A stretch of DNA of 10,322 bases from JBDUCV01 sp040003255 (GCA_040003255.1 JBDUCV010000075.1:1-10322); one strand, 5' to 3'; shown: positions 1 through 6,871, counted from the first letter of the stretch. Notes: generated by a model not told the origin, from the letters alone. Made by a program: numbers and translations.

Positions 1-492
1 GTGCCGCCGCTTGGGGTCACCGCACCACCGGTGACTCCGTTCTCAGCCATGCCGCCGCCTGCGGTCACACCGCGCCCCGAGGGCAGCTTGCGGCCGGTCA
101 CCGAGCTGTTCGCCGGCATGCCTCGGCTCGATAGCTTCGCGATGGAAGCTGCCCAGCCGCCGGAACCCCTTCAGCCGATCAAACTTGCCGAGCCGATCGG
201 GCCTGCCGAGCCAATCAGCCCTGCCGAGCCGATGCAGCCCATCGAGCGGGCGATATTGATGGCGCGAAGTAGTCCACCGTCTGTCGACCCGCCGCCCACG
301 GCGAGCGGGTACGTAGGTCGCCGACGCAGTGGCGAACCCGGCTTCGGCGATGCCGGTGGCGCTGACACGCAGCACGCCGACGCCGAGCAGGCCAGCACGC
401 CGCTCTTCCGGGCGCCGCGCGAAGGCGGAGGTCGTCGTCGGCGAGCCGAGGGGCAGACCGACGACGTCCTGAGCCGGCTCATCGGGCAGTGA
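1..492 (+). CDS. C-terminal part of a Pro/Arg-rich protein of unknown function (5' truncated)
   Basis: The reading frame is open from the first base of the window to a TGA at 490–492, so the true start is probably upstream and only the last 163 residues are seen. The visible part is low complexity. Roughly residues 1–85 are rich in Pro, Ala and Glu, with a short PAEPI-type repeat at about residues 62–80. Next comes a stretch containing GRRR, then a basic GGGRRRRAEG segment, and the protein ends in a short hydrophobic DDVLSRLIG motif. There is no recognisable catalytic domain, signal peptide or membrane segment. In mycobacteria the gene before the DUF2520/panC block (Rv3604c) is a membrane protein with an Ala/Arg/Pro-rich tail. 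This could be the equivalent tail, but that rests on position and composition only. Function unknown. Confidence 0.55.
   Translation: MPPLGVTAPPVTPFSAMPPPAVTPRPEGSLRPVTELFAGMPRLDSFAMEAAQPPEPLQPIKLAEPIGPAEPISPAEPMQPIERAILMARSSPPSVDPPPTASGYVGRRRSGEPGFGDAGGADTQHADAEQASTPLFRAPREGGGRRRRAEGQTDDVLSRLIGQ
186..239 (+). repeat. Three 18-bp tandem units inside the Pro-rich ORF
   Basis: The 9-mer TGCCGAGCC recurs at 186, 204 and 222, a period of exactly 18 bp, with diverged bases between the copies. It encodes the imperfect hexapeptide repeat AEPIGP / AEPISP / AEPMQP. The period is a multiple of three, so changes in copy number would keep the frame. It is probably a small slippage-type expansion in a disordered linker. 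Confidence 0.7.
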
Positions 493-534
493 GCAGATCG
501 CTGAGAAAGGGTCGGCGCACCGTCATCTCACCGT

Positions 535-540
535 TATGAT
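535..540 (+). promoter_or_regulatory. -10 element (TATGAT) of a leaderless promoter for the LCP gene
   Basis: TATGAT fits the actinobacterial TANNNT -10 consensus and ends six bases before the ATG at 547. Transcription would therefore start at or very near the A of the start codon. No Shine-Dalgarno sequence precedes this ATG, which fits a leaderless mRNA. No convincing -35 hexamer is visible near 512–517. Confidence 0.55.
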
Positions 541-546
541 CGCCTG

Positions 547-2196
547 ATGCCCGCAGGTCCCGACAATCCAGTTCGGGACGGATTGGCCTCAACTACCGCG
601 GTTATTCGCCAGCCTCGCCATGCCCGACCTCGGCCCCAGCCGGTGCCGCCCTCGGCCCATCCGATCCCTCGTGTCGATGCGGTGCGCCCGACCCGCGGCA
701 CCCGCCACCGGCACCGCCGCAGCCGCAGTAGCGCGATGCGCGGGACGATCATCACAACGCAGGTGCTCGTCGCGCTCCTCGCGGTTGGGGCCCTGGTCGC
801 GAGCGGGTTCGCATGGGCGACGGTGCGACGATTCACTTCCGACATCCAACACGGAGCGGCCCTGCCGACCGTCGCGGCGAACGAGGCTAATCCCGTCAAG
901 CGCGACATCGACGGCAAGGACCAGAATATTCTGCTGCTCGGCAACGACTCGGTGCAGGGCGCCACCCCAGCCGAGATCGCGGCGCTCGGGACGACCTCGG
1001 ACCGCAACAGCCAGGCGACCGACACGATGATGATCATGCACATCCCGGCCAACGGGACGAAGGCGACGCTCATCTCTTTCCCACGGGACTCGTGGGTCGA
1101 CATCCCGGGTCAGGGCAAGGCCAAGCTGAACTCCGCCTACGCCGGCGCCTTCGTCGCCGCGAAGGACAAGGGTATGACGGACGCCGACGCCACCAGCGCC
1201 GGAATCAGCCTGACCGCGCAGACGCTCACCCAGCTCACTGGCCTGCATATCGACCACTACGTGCAGATCAACCTGCTCGGGTTCTATGAGATCAGTGAGG
1301 CGATCGGTGGCGTCGACGTTTGTCTCAACGCCGCGCAGAACAAGTACACCGAGAACGACGATGGCACCCACCCCAACGGCTATACCGGCATCAACCTCAA
1401 GGCGGGCTGGAACTACAACGTCAAGGGCTTGCAGGCCGAGGCCTTCGTCCGGCAACGGCACGGTCTGCTCGGCAGTGACTTCGCGCGGATCGCGCGTCAG
1501 CAGTACTTTCTATCCGCAGTGTTCAAGAAGGTCGCGTCTGCCGGCATGCTGTTCAACCCGCTCAAGTTGACCGCGGTTTTCAAGGCAGTGAGCAAGTCAC
1601 TATTCACCGACCCCGGCCTGGATGTGCTGTCGTTCGTCCAGCAGTTCCAGAAGATTTCCGCGGGGAACATCGTCTTCGGCAAGCTGCCGATCGTAGACCC
1701 GGATGGTCACGCCGACGGGCTGTCGGTGGTGCTGATCGACCCGGACGCGGTGAAGCAATACATCCGGCAGCTGATCGGCGTGCCCACCGACCCCAAGTTG
1801 GCGAATGCGGCGCCGATCGCGCCGGGCGCGGTCCGGGTGCAGGTGCTCAACGGTTCAGGCCAGACTGGCACCGCGGCACGCAACGCGACCGCCATGCAGC
1901 AGGCCGGTTTCCAGGCGAGCATCGGCGACGCCGACGCCACCCGGCCGGCGACGACAATCCTCTACGGCGACGGCATGCAGGCACAGGCAATGACGGTGGC
2001 CCGGTGGTTCCCGAAGGCCCAGCTAGTGCTGACGCCCGGCGCCACGGCGGTCACTCTCGTGCTCGGCCAGGACGGTCAGCAAGCGAAGGCGCCGGTCGGC
2101 CCCTCGCCGCAGCCCGCGGCGCCGGCCCGGCCGAGTTCGCCACAGCCGTCGGGGACGACCAACGCGGCGCAGAACGCGAATGGCTGCATCAACTAG
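547..2196 (+). CDS. LytR-CpsA-Psr (LCP) family cell-wall glycopolymer ligase
   Basis: LCP proteins transfer lipid-linked glycopolymers (arabinogalactan, teichoic-type polymers or capsule) to peptidoglycan outside the membrane. The 549-residue product has a basic Pro/Arg-rich cytoplasmic N-terminus (1–65) and one transmembrane helix (about 66–92). The LCP domain spans about 126–330 and the LytR_C domain about 427–508, beginning VRVQVLNGSG. A Pro/Ser/Ala-rich tail follows. Family residues are visible: NILLLGND (127–134), D159 in ATDTMM, R180-D181 in FPRD, the paired arginines of VRQRHG (301–306), and D311/R314/R317 followed by QQ. The family segment GGVDVCLN is at 254–261. The stretch between it and AFVRQRH is rich in Asn, Gly and Asp and looks longer than usual. 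ATG 547 is chosen for its leaderless promoter. The stop overlaps the convergent minus-strand gene by 8 bp. The exact polymer substrate cannot be told from sequence. Confidence 0.93.
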   Translation: MPAGPDNPVRDGLASTTAVIRQPRHARPRPQPVPPSAHPIPRVDAVRPTRGTRHRHRRSRSSAMRGTIITTQVLVALLAVGALVASGFAWATVRRFTSDIQHGAALPTVAANEANPVKRDIDGKDQNILLLGNDSVQGATPAEIAALGTTSDRNSQATDTMMIMHIPANGTKATLISFPRDSWVDIPGQGKAKLNSAYAGAFVAAKDKGMTDADATSAGISLTAQTLTQLTGLHIDHYVQINLLGFYEISEAIGGVDVCLNAAQNKYTENDDGTHPNGYTGINLKAGWNYNVKGLQAEAFVRQRHGLLGSDFARIARQQYFLSAVFKKVASAGMLFNPLKLTAVFKAVSKSLFTDPGLDVLSFVQQFQKISAGNIVFGKLPIVDPDGHADGLSVVLIDPDAVKQYIRQLIGVPTDPKLANAAPIAPGAVRVQVLNGSGQTGTAARNATAMQQAGFQASIGDADATRPATTILYGDGMQAQAMTVARWFPKAQLVLTPGATAVTLVLGQDGQQAKAPVGPSPQPAAPARPSSPQPSGTTNAAQNANGCIN

Positions 2197-2521
2197 CGTC
2201 GAAGGGCCAGCCTGCCTGTGGGCCGGCGACCTCGGCGCGGCGCTGCAACGCGTGGGCCGTCATCATCACCTCGCGCGCGATATCGACGCCGGTCTGATCG
2301 CCGAGCAGGTAAATCCCGTAGGCCAGCTCTGCCAATCGGGCCGACCAGTCCGGCGTCGGCCGGAATGGCCGACGGCCGCGCTCGGTCGCAGCGGTCGCGG
2401 CCGCGGCCAGCGCGCCGAGCTGCGTCTGTAGCTCCAGGAGCTGGGCCGGCGCCGTCGCATGCAGCCCGACCGCGTCGGCGCTTCGGGCCACGATTTGCTG
2501 TACGTCGCTCACGTCACTCAC
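2189..2521 (-). CDS. Small MazG-like all-helical protein, probably lacking catalytic metal ligands
   Basis: This 110-residue protein starts at GTG 2521, with a second in-frame GTG at 2512, and ends with a TGA at 2189–2191. Its helical pattern resembles MazG-like nucleotide pyrophosphohydrolases. LLELQTQLGALAAA (about 28–41) sits where the family has L-x-E-E-x-G-E-L. After a RPFRPTPDW linker, ARLAELAYGIYLLGDQTGVDI (61–81) matches the ELADVLFYLLRLADRLGIDL helix. The acidic residues that bind magnesium in the first helix are replaced by Thr, Gln and Ala, and the Asp of the second motif is Glu, so pyrophosphatase activity is doubtful. The gene is divergent from the DUF2520/panC operon, with only 49 bp between starts, and its end overlaps the LCP gene by 8 bp. 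The family call is my own recognition of a weak pattern. It may instead be an uncharacterised actinobacterial conserved protein. Confidence 0.55.
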   Translation of the reverse strand: MSDVSDVQQIVARSADAVGLHATAPAQLLELQTQLGALAAAATAATERGRRPFRPTPDWSARLAELAYGIYLLGDQTGVDIAREVMMTAHALQRRAEVAGPQAGWPFDAS

Positions 2522-2529
2522 GACGGGTG

Positions 2530-2535
2530 AAGATA
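2530..2535 (-). promoter_or_regulatory. -10 element (TATCTT, minus strand) for the MazG-like gene
   Basis: Read on the minus strand, TATCTT fits TANNNT and ends eight bases before GTG 2521, the geometry expected for a leaderless or near-leaderless transcript. It occupies roughly the -35 position of the opposite promoter at 2557–2562. Confidence 0.4.
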
Positions 2536-2556
2536 TCGGATTACGCCGCCGACCCG

Positions 2557-2562
2557 TACCCT
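2557..2562 (+). promoter_or_regulatory. -10 element (TACCCT) for the DUF2520–panC–nadBC–coaX operon
   Basis: TACCCT fits TANNNT and ends eight bases before GTG 2571. There is no Shine-Dalgarno sequence before that GTG, so leaderless or near-leaderless initiation is likely. It lies about where the -35 of the divergent minus-strand promoter would be. The two promoters share 49 bp and may exclude each other. Confidence 0.4.
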
Positions 2563-2570
2563 CGGCCGCC

Positions 2571-3452
2571 GTGACTACTGCACAGCCCGTCCGGCTGCGG
2601 GTCGGCCTGGTCGGTGCCGGACGGGTCGGTTCGGTGCTCGGTGCCGCGCTGGCTCGGGCTGGCCATGAGCTGGTCGCCGCGAGTGGCGTCTCGGCCGAGT
2701 CGCGACGTCGGGCCGAACGGCTGCTGCCCGGAGTCGCGGTGCTCGCGCCCGACGAGGTGGTGGAAGCCGCCGAATTCGTGCTGCTCGCGGTGCCCGACGA
2801 CGCGCTGCGTCCGCTCGTAGCCGGGCTGGCCGGGACGGGCAGCTGGCGCGCGGGCCAGCTGGTCGCGCATACCTCGGGCGCACACGGGGTGGGTGTCCTT
2901 GACCCGGCCGCCGCCCGCGGTGTGTTGCCGATGGCCCTGCACCCGGTGATGACCTTCGCCGGGCGCCCCGAAGACCTCGACCGGCTCGCCGGCGCCACGT
3001 TTGGCGTCACCGCACCGGACGAGCTGCGTCCGGTCGTCGAAGCCCTGGTGGTCGAGATCGGCGGCGAGCCGGTGTGGGTGCCGGAACTCGCCCGGCCGCT
3101 GTATCACGCCGCGTTGTCGATGGGCGCCAACCATCTCGTCACCCTGGTGACCGACGCCGTCGAGGTGCTCGCCGTTGCCGGCGTCGAGCACCCGGCCAGG
3201 CTGATCGCGCCGTTACTATCCGCGTCGCTGGACAACGCGCTGCGACTGGGCGACGCCGCGCTGACCGGTCCGGTTTCGCGAGGGGATGCGGCGACGGTGG
3301 CAACCCACTTGCAGACGCTGCGCCGCGACGCTCCGCAGACGGTGGCCGCCTACGTCGCGATGGCCCGGCGCACCCTTCAGCGGGCCGCTGCTGCCGGCGA
3401 GTTTACCGACGAGCAGGTGGCCCGGATCAGCGCCGTCCTGGATGCTCCGTGA
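2571..3452 (+). CDS. Rossmann-like / DUF2520 oxidoreductase-fold protein beside panC
   Basis: The product is 293 residues. An N-terminal NAD(P)-binding Rossmann domain carries the dinucleotide motif GAGRVG (15–20), and a C-terminal DUF2520 helical domain follows. Conserved family segments are visible: LLAVPDDAL (71–79), AHTSGAHG (99–106), HPVMTFAG (124–131) and LYHAALSMGANHLVTL (177–192). The architecture recalls 6-phosphogluconate-dehydrogenase-type reductases such as ketopantoate reductase. The gene sits immediately before panC in many actinobacteria (Rv3603c in M. tuberculosis), so a role in reducing ketopantoate to pantoate is an attractive but unproven inference. Start GTG 2571 gives the normal N-terminus and has a -10 element just upstream. 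Its TGA overlaps the panC GTG (GTGA), so translation of the two is probably coupled. It is the first gene of the five-gene operon. Confidence 0.88.
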   Translation: MTTAQPVRLRVGLVGAGRVGSVLGAALARAGHELVAASGVSAESRRRAERLLPGVAVLAPDEVVEAAEFVLLAVPDDALRPLVAGLAGTGSWRAGQLVAHTSGAHGVGVLDPAAARGVLPMALHPVMTFAGRPEDLDRLAGATFGVTAPDELRPVVEALVVEIGGEPVWVPELARPLYHAALSMGANHLVTLVTDAVEVLAVAGVEHPARLIAPLLSASLDNALRLGDAALTGPVSRGDAATVATHLQTLRRDAPQTVAAYVAMARRTLQRAAAAGEFTDEQVARISAVLDAP

Positions 3453-4267
3453 TCACCGTCCGCACGCGGGCCGAGCTGGCGCAAGCGCGTGCCTCGCTAA
3501 CCGGGCAGCTGGGCCTGGTGCCGACGATGGGCGCGTTGCACGCCGGGCACGGCGCGCTGCTCGACGCCGCCCGCTCGGCGGCCGACGGCGTCGTGGTGAG
3601 CATCTTCGTCAACCCCACCCAGTTCGCCCGGTCCGAGGATCTTGGCCGTTACCCGCGCCCGCTCGACGCCGACCTCGCGTTGTGTGCACACCGCGGGGTG
3701 GACGTGGTGTGGGTGCCGTCCGTCGCGGAAGTCTATCCGGCCGGCATGCCGCAGGTGGGCATCGACCCCGGTCCGCTGGGCGCCGAACTCGAGGGCGCCG
3801 TCCGCCCGACCCACTTCGCCGGCGTGCTCACGGTGGTGGCCAAGTTGTTCGCCAACGTGCGTCCCGATCTCGCGTTCTTCGGCGAAAAAGACTACCAGCA
3901 ATTGTGCCTGGTGCGCAGGATGACTCGCGACCTCGACCTCGGCGTCGGCATCGTCGGCGTGCCGACCGTCCGCGAACCGGGCGGACTCGCGCTGTCCAGC
4001 CGCAATTCCTACCTTTCGCTGGCCGAACACGAGGAGGCGCTCTCGTTGTCGGCCGCCCTGTTCGCCGGACGCGAGGCGGCGCCGTTCGGTGCGGCCGCGG
4101 TGCTGGCCGCGGCCCAGGCGGTGCTGCAAGGTGCGGCGGTGCGGCCCGACTACCTCGAACTGCGCGCCGCAGACCTCGGGCCGGTTGTGTCCGGCGACGC
4201 CCGACTGTTGATCGCGGCCCGGGTGGGCGCCACCAGACTGATCGACAATGTCGGAATGACGTTGTGA
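3449..4267 (+). CDS. panC: Pantothenate synthetase
   Basis: PanC joins pantoate and beta-alanine with ATP to make pantothenate, in the cytoplasm. At 272 residues it is close to bacterial family length and a little shorter than the mycobacterial enzyme. Signature segments are all present. The nucleotide-binding HxGH motif is in PTMGALHAGHGALL (25–38). VVSIFVNPTQF (49–59), EGAVRPTHFAGVLTVVAKLF (115–134), GEKDYQQL (145–152) with the catalytic-site lysine, and the SSRN of LALSSRNSYLS (180–190) follow. GTG 3449 is chosen because it overlaps the upstream TGA as GTGA and gives the family N-terminus; longer in-frame extensions would run through the preceding gene. Its TGA overlaps the nadB GTG in the same way. 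In most relatives panD (aspartate decarboxylase, source of beta-alanine) follows directly. Here it is missing, so beta-alanine must come from a panD elsewhere or another route. Confidence 0.96.
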   Translation: MITVRTRAELAQARASLTGQLGLVPTMGALHAGHGALLDAARSAADGVVVSIFVNPTQFARSEDLGRYPRPLDADLALCAHRGVDVVWVPSVAEVYPAGMPQVGIDPGPLGAELEGAVRPTHFAGVLTVVAKLFANVRPDLAFFGEKDYQQLCLVRRMTRDLDLGVGIVGVPTVREPGGLALSSRNSYLSLAEHEEALSLSAALFAGREAAPFGAAAVLAAAQAVLQGAAVRPDYLELRAADLGPVVSGDARLLIAARVGATRLIDNVGMTL

Positions 4268-5913
4268 TCCTCCCCGGCCGGCTCATCGCTCCCGACGCTG
4301 GTTGGAACGCCGAGACCGACGTGGTGATCGTCGGTTCCGGCATCGCCGGGCTGTCGACCGCCCTGCAGATCGCCCGCCGGTCGACGCTGCGGATCGTGCT
4401 TGTGACGAAGGACGTCCTGGCCGCGGGATCGACACATTGGGCGCAGGGCGGCATCGCGGCCGCGCTGTCCGCCGAGGACTCCCCGGAAGATCACTTCGCG
4501 GACACCATCGTCGCCGGCGCCGGTGTGTGCGACGCGGACGCCGTTCGGGTCCTCGTGCGCGAAGGACCGGCCGCGGTTCGCGACCTGGTGCAGATCGGGG
4601 CCCGGTTCGATCGGGCCCGCGACGGCGCGTTGTCGCTGACCCGCGAGGGTGGCCACCATCGCGACCGCATCGCCCACGCCGGCGGCGACGCGACGGGCGC
4701 CGAGATCGAGCGGGCGCTGGTGACCAGGGTGCTCGACGCGTCCGGGGTCGAGGTGATCGAACATGCCCTGGTGCTCGACCTGCTGCTGTCCGACGCCGGC
4801 GCGGTGGCAGGCGTGACGTTGCACGTCATGGGCGAGGGCCAGCGCGACGGCGTCGGCGCGCTGCGCGCCCGCGCGGTGGTGCTCGCCACTGGTGGCATCG
4901 GCCAGGTGTATGCGTCGACGACGAATCCGGCGGTGTCGACCGGAGACGGGGTGGCCGCTGCGCTGCGCGCCGGAGCAGTGGTCCGCGATCAGGAGTTCGT
5001 ACAGTTCCACCCGACCGTCGCCTGGTTGGGTAGTCGCTCGCACGGCCAGCAGCCGCTGGTCAGCGAGGCCGTGCGCGGCGAGGGCGCCTACCTGGTGGAC
5101 GAGGCTGGCGTGCGGTTCATGCAGGGTCAGCACGAACTTGCCGACCTCGCTCCGCGCGACATAGTGGCAAAGGCGATACTGCGCCGGATGGGTGAGACGG
5201 GCGCCGAGCACATGTGGCTCGACGGCCGACACTTCGGCGCGGAGAAGTGGCGGGTTCGCTTCCCGACCATCTACGCCACTCTGACGACGCTGGGGATCGA
5301 TCCCGTCCACGAGCTAATCCCGGTCGTGCCCGCCTGCCATTACGCCTCGGGGGGCATTCGCACCGATCTGGTCGGTGCGTCGAACATCCCCGGGCTTCAC
5401 GCCTGTGGCGAGGCGGCGTGCACCGGCGTCCACGGGGCAAACCGGCTCGCGTCCAACTCGCTGCTCGAAGGGCTGGTGTTTGGCCGGCGGATCGCGGCCA
5501 ACCTGGTCGAGCGGCTGGGCCGGCCTGCTCCGCCACCGGTCGCTGTGCCAGCCCAGGGCCTCGCCGGGCTGGTGGACGAGACTGCCCGGCCGACACTGCA
5601 GCAGCTCATGTCGCGTCACGTCGGCGTGTTGCGCGACCAGGCCGGGCTCGACGCTGCCGCGGCCGGGCTGACCGGATTGCTCGCATCGACCAACCTGGTG
5701 GGTGGCACCGAGAACTGGGAGACCACCAACCTGGTTACCGTCGCCGCGGTCCTGGTCGTTGCGGCACGGCATCGTCAGGAGACGCGCGGATCACACTGGC
5801 GCGACGACTTCCCGGAGCGCGACGATGAGCACTGGCGCGGCCACCTCGATACCGTGCTCGCACGCGACGGCAGCCTGCACACCACCTACGTGGCGAAGGA
5901 GCAATCCGCATGA
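4264..5913 (+). CDS. nadB: L-aspartate oxidase
   Basis: NadB is an FAD flavoenzyme that oxidises L-aspartate to iminoaspartate, which NadA condenses to quinolinate for NAD synthesis. The 549-residue protein shows the FAD dinucleotide motif VGSGIAGLS (23–31) and STHWAQGGIAAAL (56–68). TREGGHHRDRIAHAGGDATG (126–145) has Glu128 at the substrate site. QFHPTV (247–252) holds the active-site His. LVSEAVRGEGAYL (265–277), PRDIVAKAI (297–305) with the substrate Arg, and HYASGGIRTDL followed by GVHGANRLASNSLLEGLVFGR complete the set. The helical succinate-dehydrogenase-type C-terminal domain is complete. Start GTG 4264 overlaps the panC stop as GTGA; a much longer in-frame extension upstream lies inside panC and is rejected. 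nadA is not adjacent, unlike the mycobacterial nadABC operon. The TGA overlaps an ATG at 5910 that has a good ribosome-binding site. Confidence 0.96.
   Translation: MILPGRLIAPDAGWNAETDVVIVGSGIAGLSTALQIARRSTLRIVLVTKDVLAAGSTHWAQGGIAAALSAEDSPEDHFADTIVAGAGVCDADAVRVLVREGPAAVRDLVQIGARFDRARDGALSLTREGGHHRDRIAHAGGDATGAEIERALVTRVLDASGVEVIEHALVLDLLLSDAGAVAGVTLHVMGEGQRDGVGALRARAVVLATGGIGQVYASTTNPAVSTGDGVAAALRAGAVVRDQEFVQFHPTVAWLGSRSHGQQPLVSEAVRGEGAYLVDEAGVRFMQGQHELADLAPRDIVAKAILRRMGETGAEHMWLDGRHFGAEKWRVRFPTIYATLTTLGIDPVHELIPVVPACHYASGGIRTDLVGASNIPGLHACGEAACTGVHGANRLASNSLLEGLVFGRRIAANLVERLGRPAPPPVAVPAQGLAGLVDETARPTLQQLMSRHVGVLRDQAGLDAAAAGLTGLLASTNLVGGTENWETTNLVTVAAVLVVAARHRQETRGSHWRDDFPERDDEHWRGHLDTVLARDGSLHTTYVAKEQSA
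5895..5901 (+). promoter_or_regulatory. Strong Shine-Dalgarno (GAAGGAG) for the ATG at 5910
   Basis: GAAGGAG lies at the end of nadB, eight bases before ATG 5910, which is ideal spacing. No known gene starts at that ATG now. It opens only a 27-codon frame, which suggests it once served nadC or now drives a leader peptide. Confidence 0.55.
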
Positions 5914-5993
5914 CCCACGCTTTGCCCCGCCGTGACACACCCTCGGGGTCGCGCAACGTGTCATGGCGGGGCAAAGTCGGGGTGCGAAGGTGA
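5910..5993 (+). CDS. Possible 27-residue leader peptide between nadB and nadC
   Basis: ATG 5910 overlaps the nadB stop (ATGA), has the GAAGGAG ribosome-binding site eight bases upstream, and opens a frame of 27 codons. That frame ends at TGA 5991–5993, which overlaps the preferred nadC start GTG 5990 (GTGA). It therefore links nadB to nadC by two stop/start overlaps and could carry ribosomes through the intervening hairpin to nadC. The peptide is basic and Arg/Gly/Ser-rich, and most of its codons are hairpin sequence, so the product is unlikely to have a function of its own. It resembles no family I know. It could be a translational-coupling leader or simply the frame left after a palindrome inserted at the original nadC start. 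Confidence 0.3.
   Translation: MTHALPRRDTPSGSRNVSWRGKVGVRR
5913..5983 (+). repeat. Long inverted repeat (hairpin) at the nadB–nadC junction
   Basis: Arms 5920–5938 and 5958–5976 are 19 bases each and pair at every position, with 18 Watson-Crick pairs and one G·U in RNA. The core is CTTTGCCCCGCC against GGCGGGGCAAAG, followed by TGACAC against GTGTCA. The 19-base loop can itself form ACCC/GGGT (5939–5942 with 5946–5949). The stem may extend outward through a small internal loop to ACCC 5913–5916 with GGGT 5980–5983. There is no T-tract after it, so it is not a classical intrinsic terminator. It is the only non-overlapping junction of the operon and buries a potential nadC ATG at 5963. A repetitive palindromic element or an RNA processing/stability site are both possible. 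Confidence 0.85.
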
Positions 5994-6871
5994 CCGGCAT
6001 CGATGCATCGGTGCGGGCGGTCGTCGAGTCGGCTGGCCTCGAGCCGTGGCAGGTGGACGAGGTGGTGTCGAGGGCGTTGATTGAGGACGTCGGCGCCGAG
6101 GGCGATGTGACCACCATGGCCACCGTGCCGCCGGCGCTGATCGGCAGCGCCGACCTCGTCTCGCGCCAGGCAGGAATCGTGGCCGGGCTGCCCGTCGCCG
6201 CCTGGGTATTCGACAGCGTCGGCTCTGGCAGACTCCGGGTCGAATTCGGCACCGTCGATGCCGCGTCGGTGACACCGGGCGAAGTGCTCGCCACCGTGCG
6301 GGGCCCGGTGCGTGATCTGCTGACCGCCGAGCGCACCGCGCTGAACCTGCTCTGCCATCTGTCCGGCGTCGCCACGCTGACCCGACGTTGGGTGGACGCG
6401 GTCGCGGGGACCAACGCCCGCATCCGTGACACCCGCAAGACGCTGCCCGGCTTGCGGGCCCTCGAGAAGTACGCGGTGCGCTGTGGTGGTGGGGTGAACC
6501 ACCGGATGTCGTTGTCTGACGCCGCCTTGGTCAAGGACAACCACGTCGCCGCCGCCGGGGGAGTGGTCGCCGCGTTCGATCGGGTGCGCACCGAATACCC
6601 GGATGTCCCGCTCGAGATCGAAGTCGACACGGTCGCGCAGGCGCGCGAGGCGATCGACGCGGGAGCTGAGGTGGTGCTGCTCGACAACATGTCACTCGAC
6701 GACATGCGTGCGGTCGTCGCTTACGCCGCCGGCGCGGCGGTGCTCGAGGCGTCGGGTGGATTGCTGCTCGAAAACGCCCGCGCGGTCGCCGAGACCGGCG
6801 TCGACTTCCTCGCCGTCGGCGCTTTGACCCACTCGGCGCCGGTGTTAGACATCGGGTTGGATCTGTCCTGA
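5990..6871 (+). CDS. nadC: Nicotinate-nucleotide pyrophosphorylase (quinolinate phosphoribosyltransferase)
   Basis: NadC converts quinolinate and PRPP to nicotinate mononucleotide, CO2 and pyrophosphate. From GTG 5990 it is 293 residues, normal for the family. Residues visible include the N-terminal ALIEDVGAEGDVTT (29–42) and TAERTALNLLCHLSGVAT (112–129). RDTRKTLPGLRALEKYAVRCGGGVNHR (146–172) and LVKDNHV (180–186) carry the quinolinate- and PRPP-binding Arg, Lys and His residues. EIEVDT (210–215), LLDNM (230–234) and LEASGGL (252–258) complete the barrel. ATG 5963 is also in frame and would add nine residues, but it lies inside one arm of the hairpin and those residues are not family-like. 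GTG 5990 overlaps the 27-codon ORF stop. The TGA shares one base with the coaX ATG (TGATG), so the two are tightly coupled. Confidence 0.94.
   Translation: MTGIDASVRAVVESAGLEPWQVDEVVSRALIEDVGAEGDVTTMATVPPALIGSADLVSRQAGIVAGLPVAAWVFDSVGSGRLRVEFGTVDAASVTPGEVLATVRGPVRDLLTAERTALNLLCHLSGVATLTRRWVDAVAGTNARIRDTRKTLPGLRALEKYAVRCGGGVNHRMSLSDAALVKDNHVAAAGGVVAAFDRVRTEYPDVPLEIEVDTVAQAREAIDAGAEVVLLDNMSLDDMRAVVAYAAGAAVLEASGGLLLENARAVAETGVDFLAVGALTHSAPVLDIGLDLS

Noticed and set aside
2180..2574. Plus-strand small open frames between the LCP gene and the DUF2520 gene
   Set aside because: They are Arg/Pro-rich mirror frames of the minus-strand MazG-like gene, without ribosome-binding sites or family resemblance.
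3286..4263. In-frame upstream extension of nadB reaching 326 codons before GTG 4264
   Set aside because: The extension lies within panC and the DUF2520 gene in another frame, is extremely Arg-rich and has no NadB-like sequence. GTG 4264 gives the normal NadB N-terminus and the GTGA overlap.
4150..5310. 386-codon open frame on the minus strand opposite nadB
   Set aside because: It is antisense to a complete nadB, with composition typical of a mirrored high-GC coding frame and no recognisable domain.
5963..5989. ATG 5963 as the start of nadC
   Set aside because: It is inside the second hairpin arm, lacks a ribosome-binding site, and the added nine residues are encoded mostly by repeat sequence. 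GTG 5990 fits the family better, although this has not been proven.
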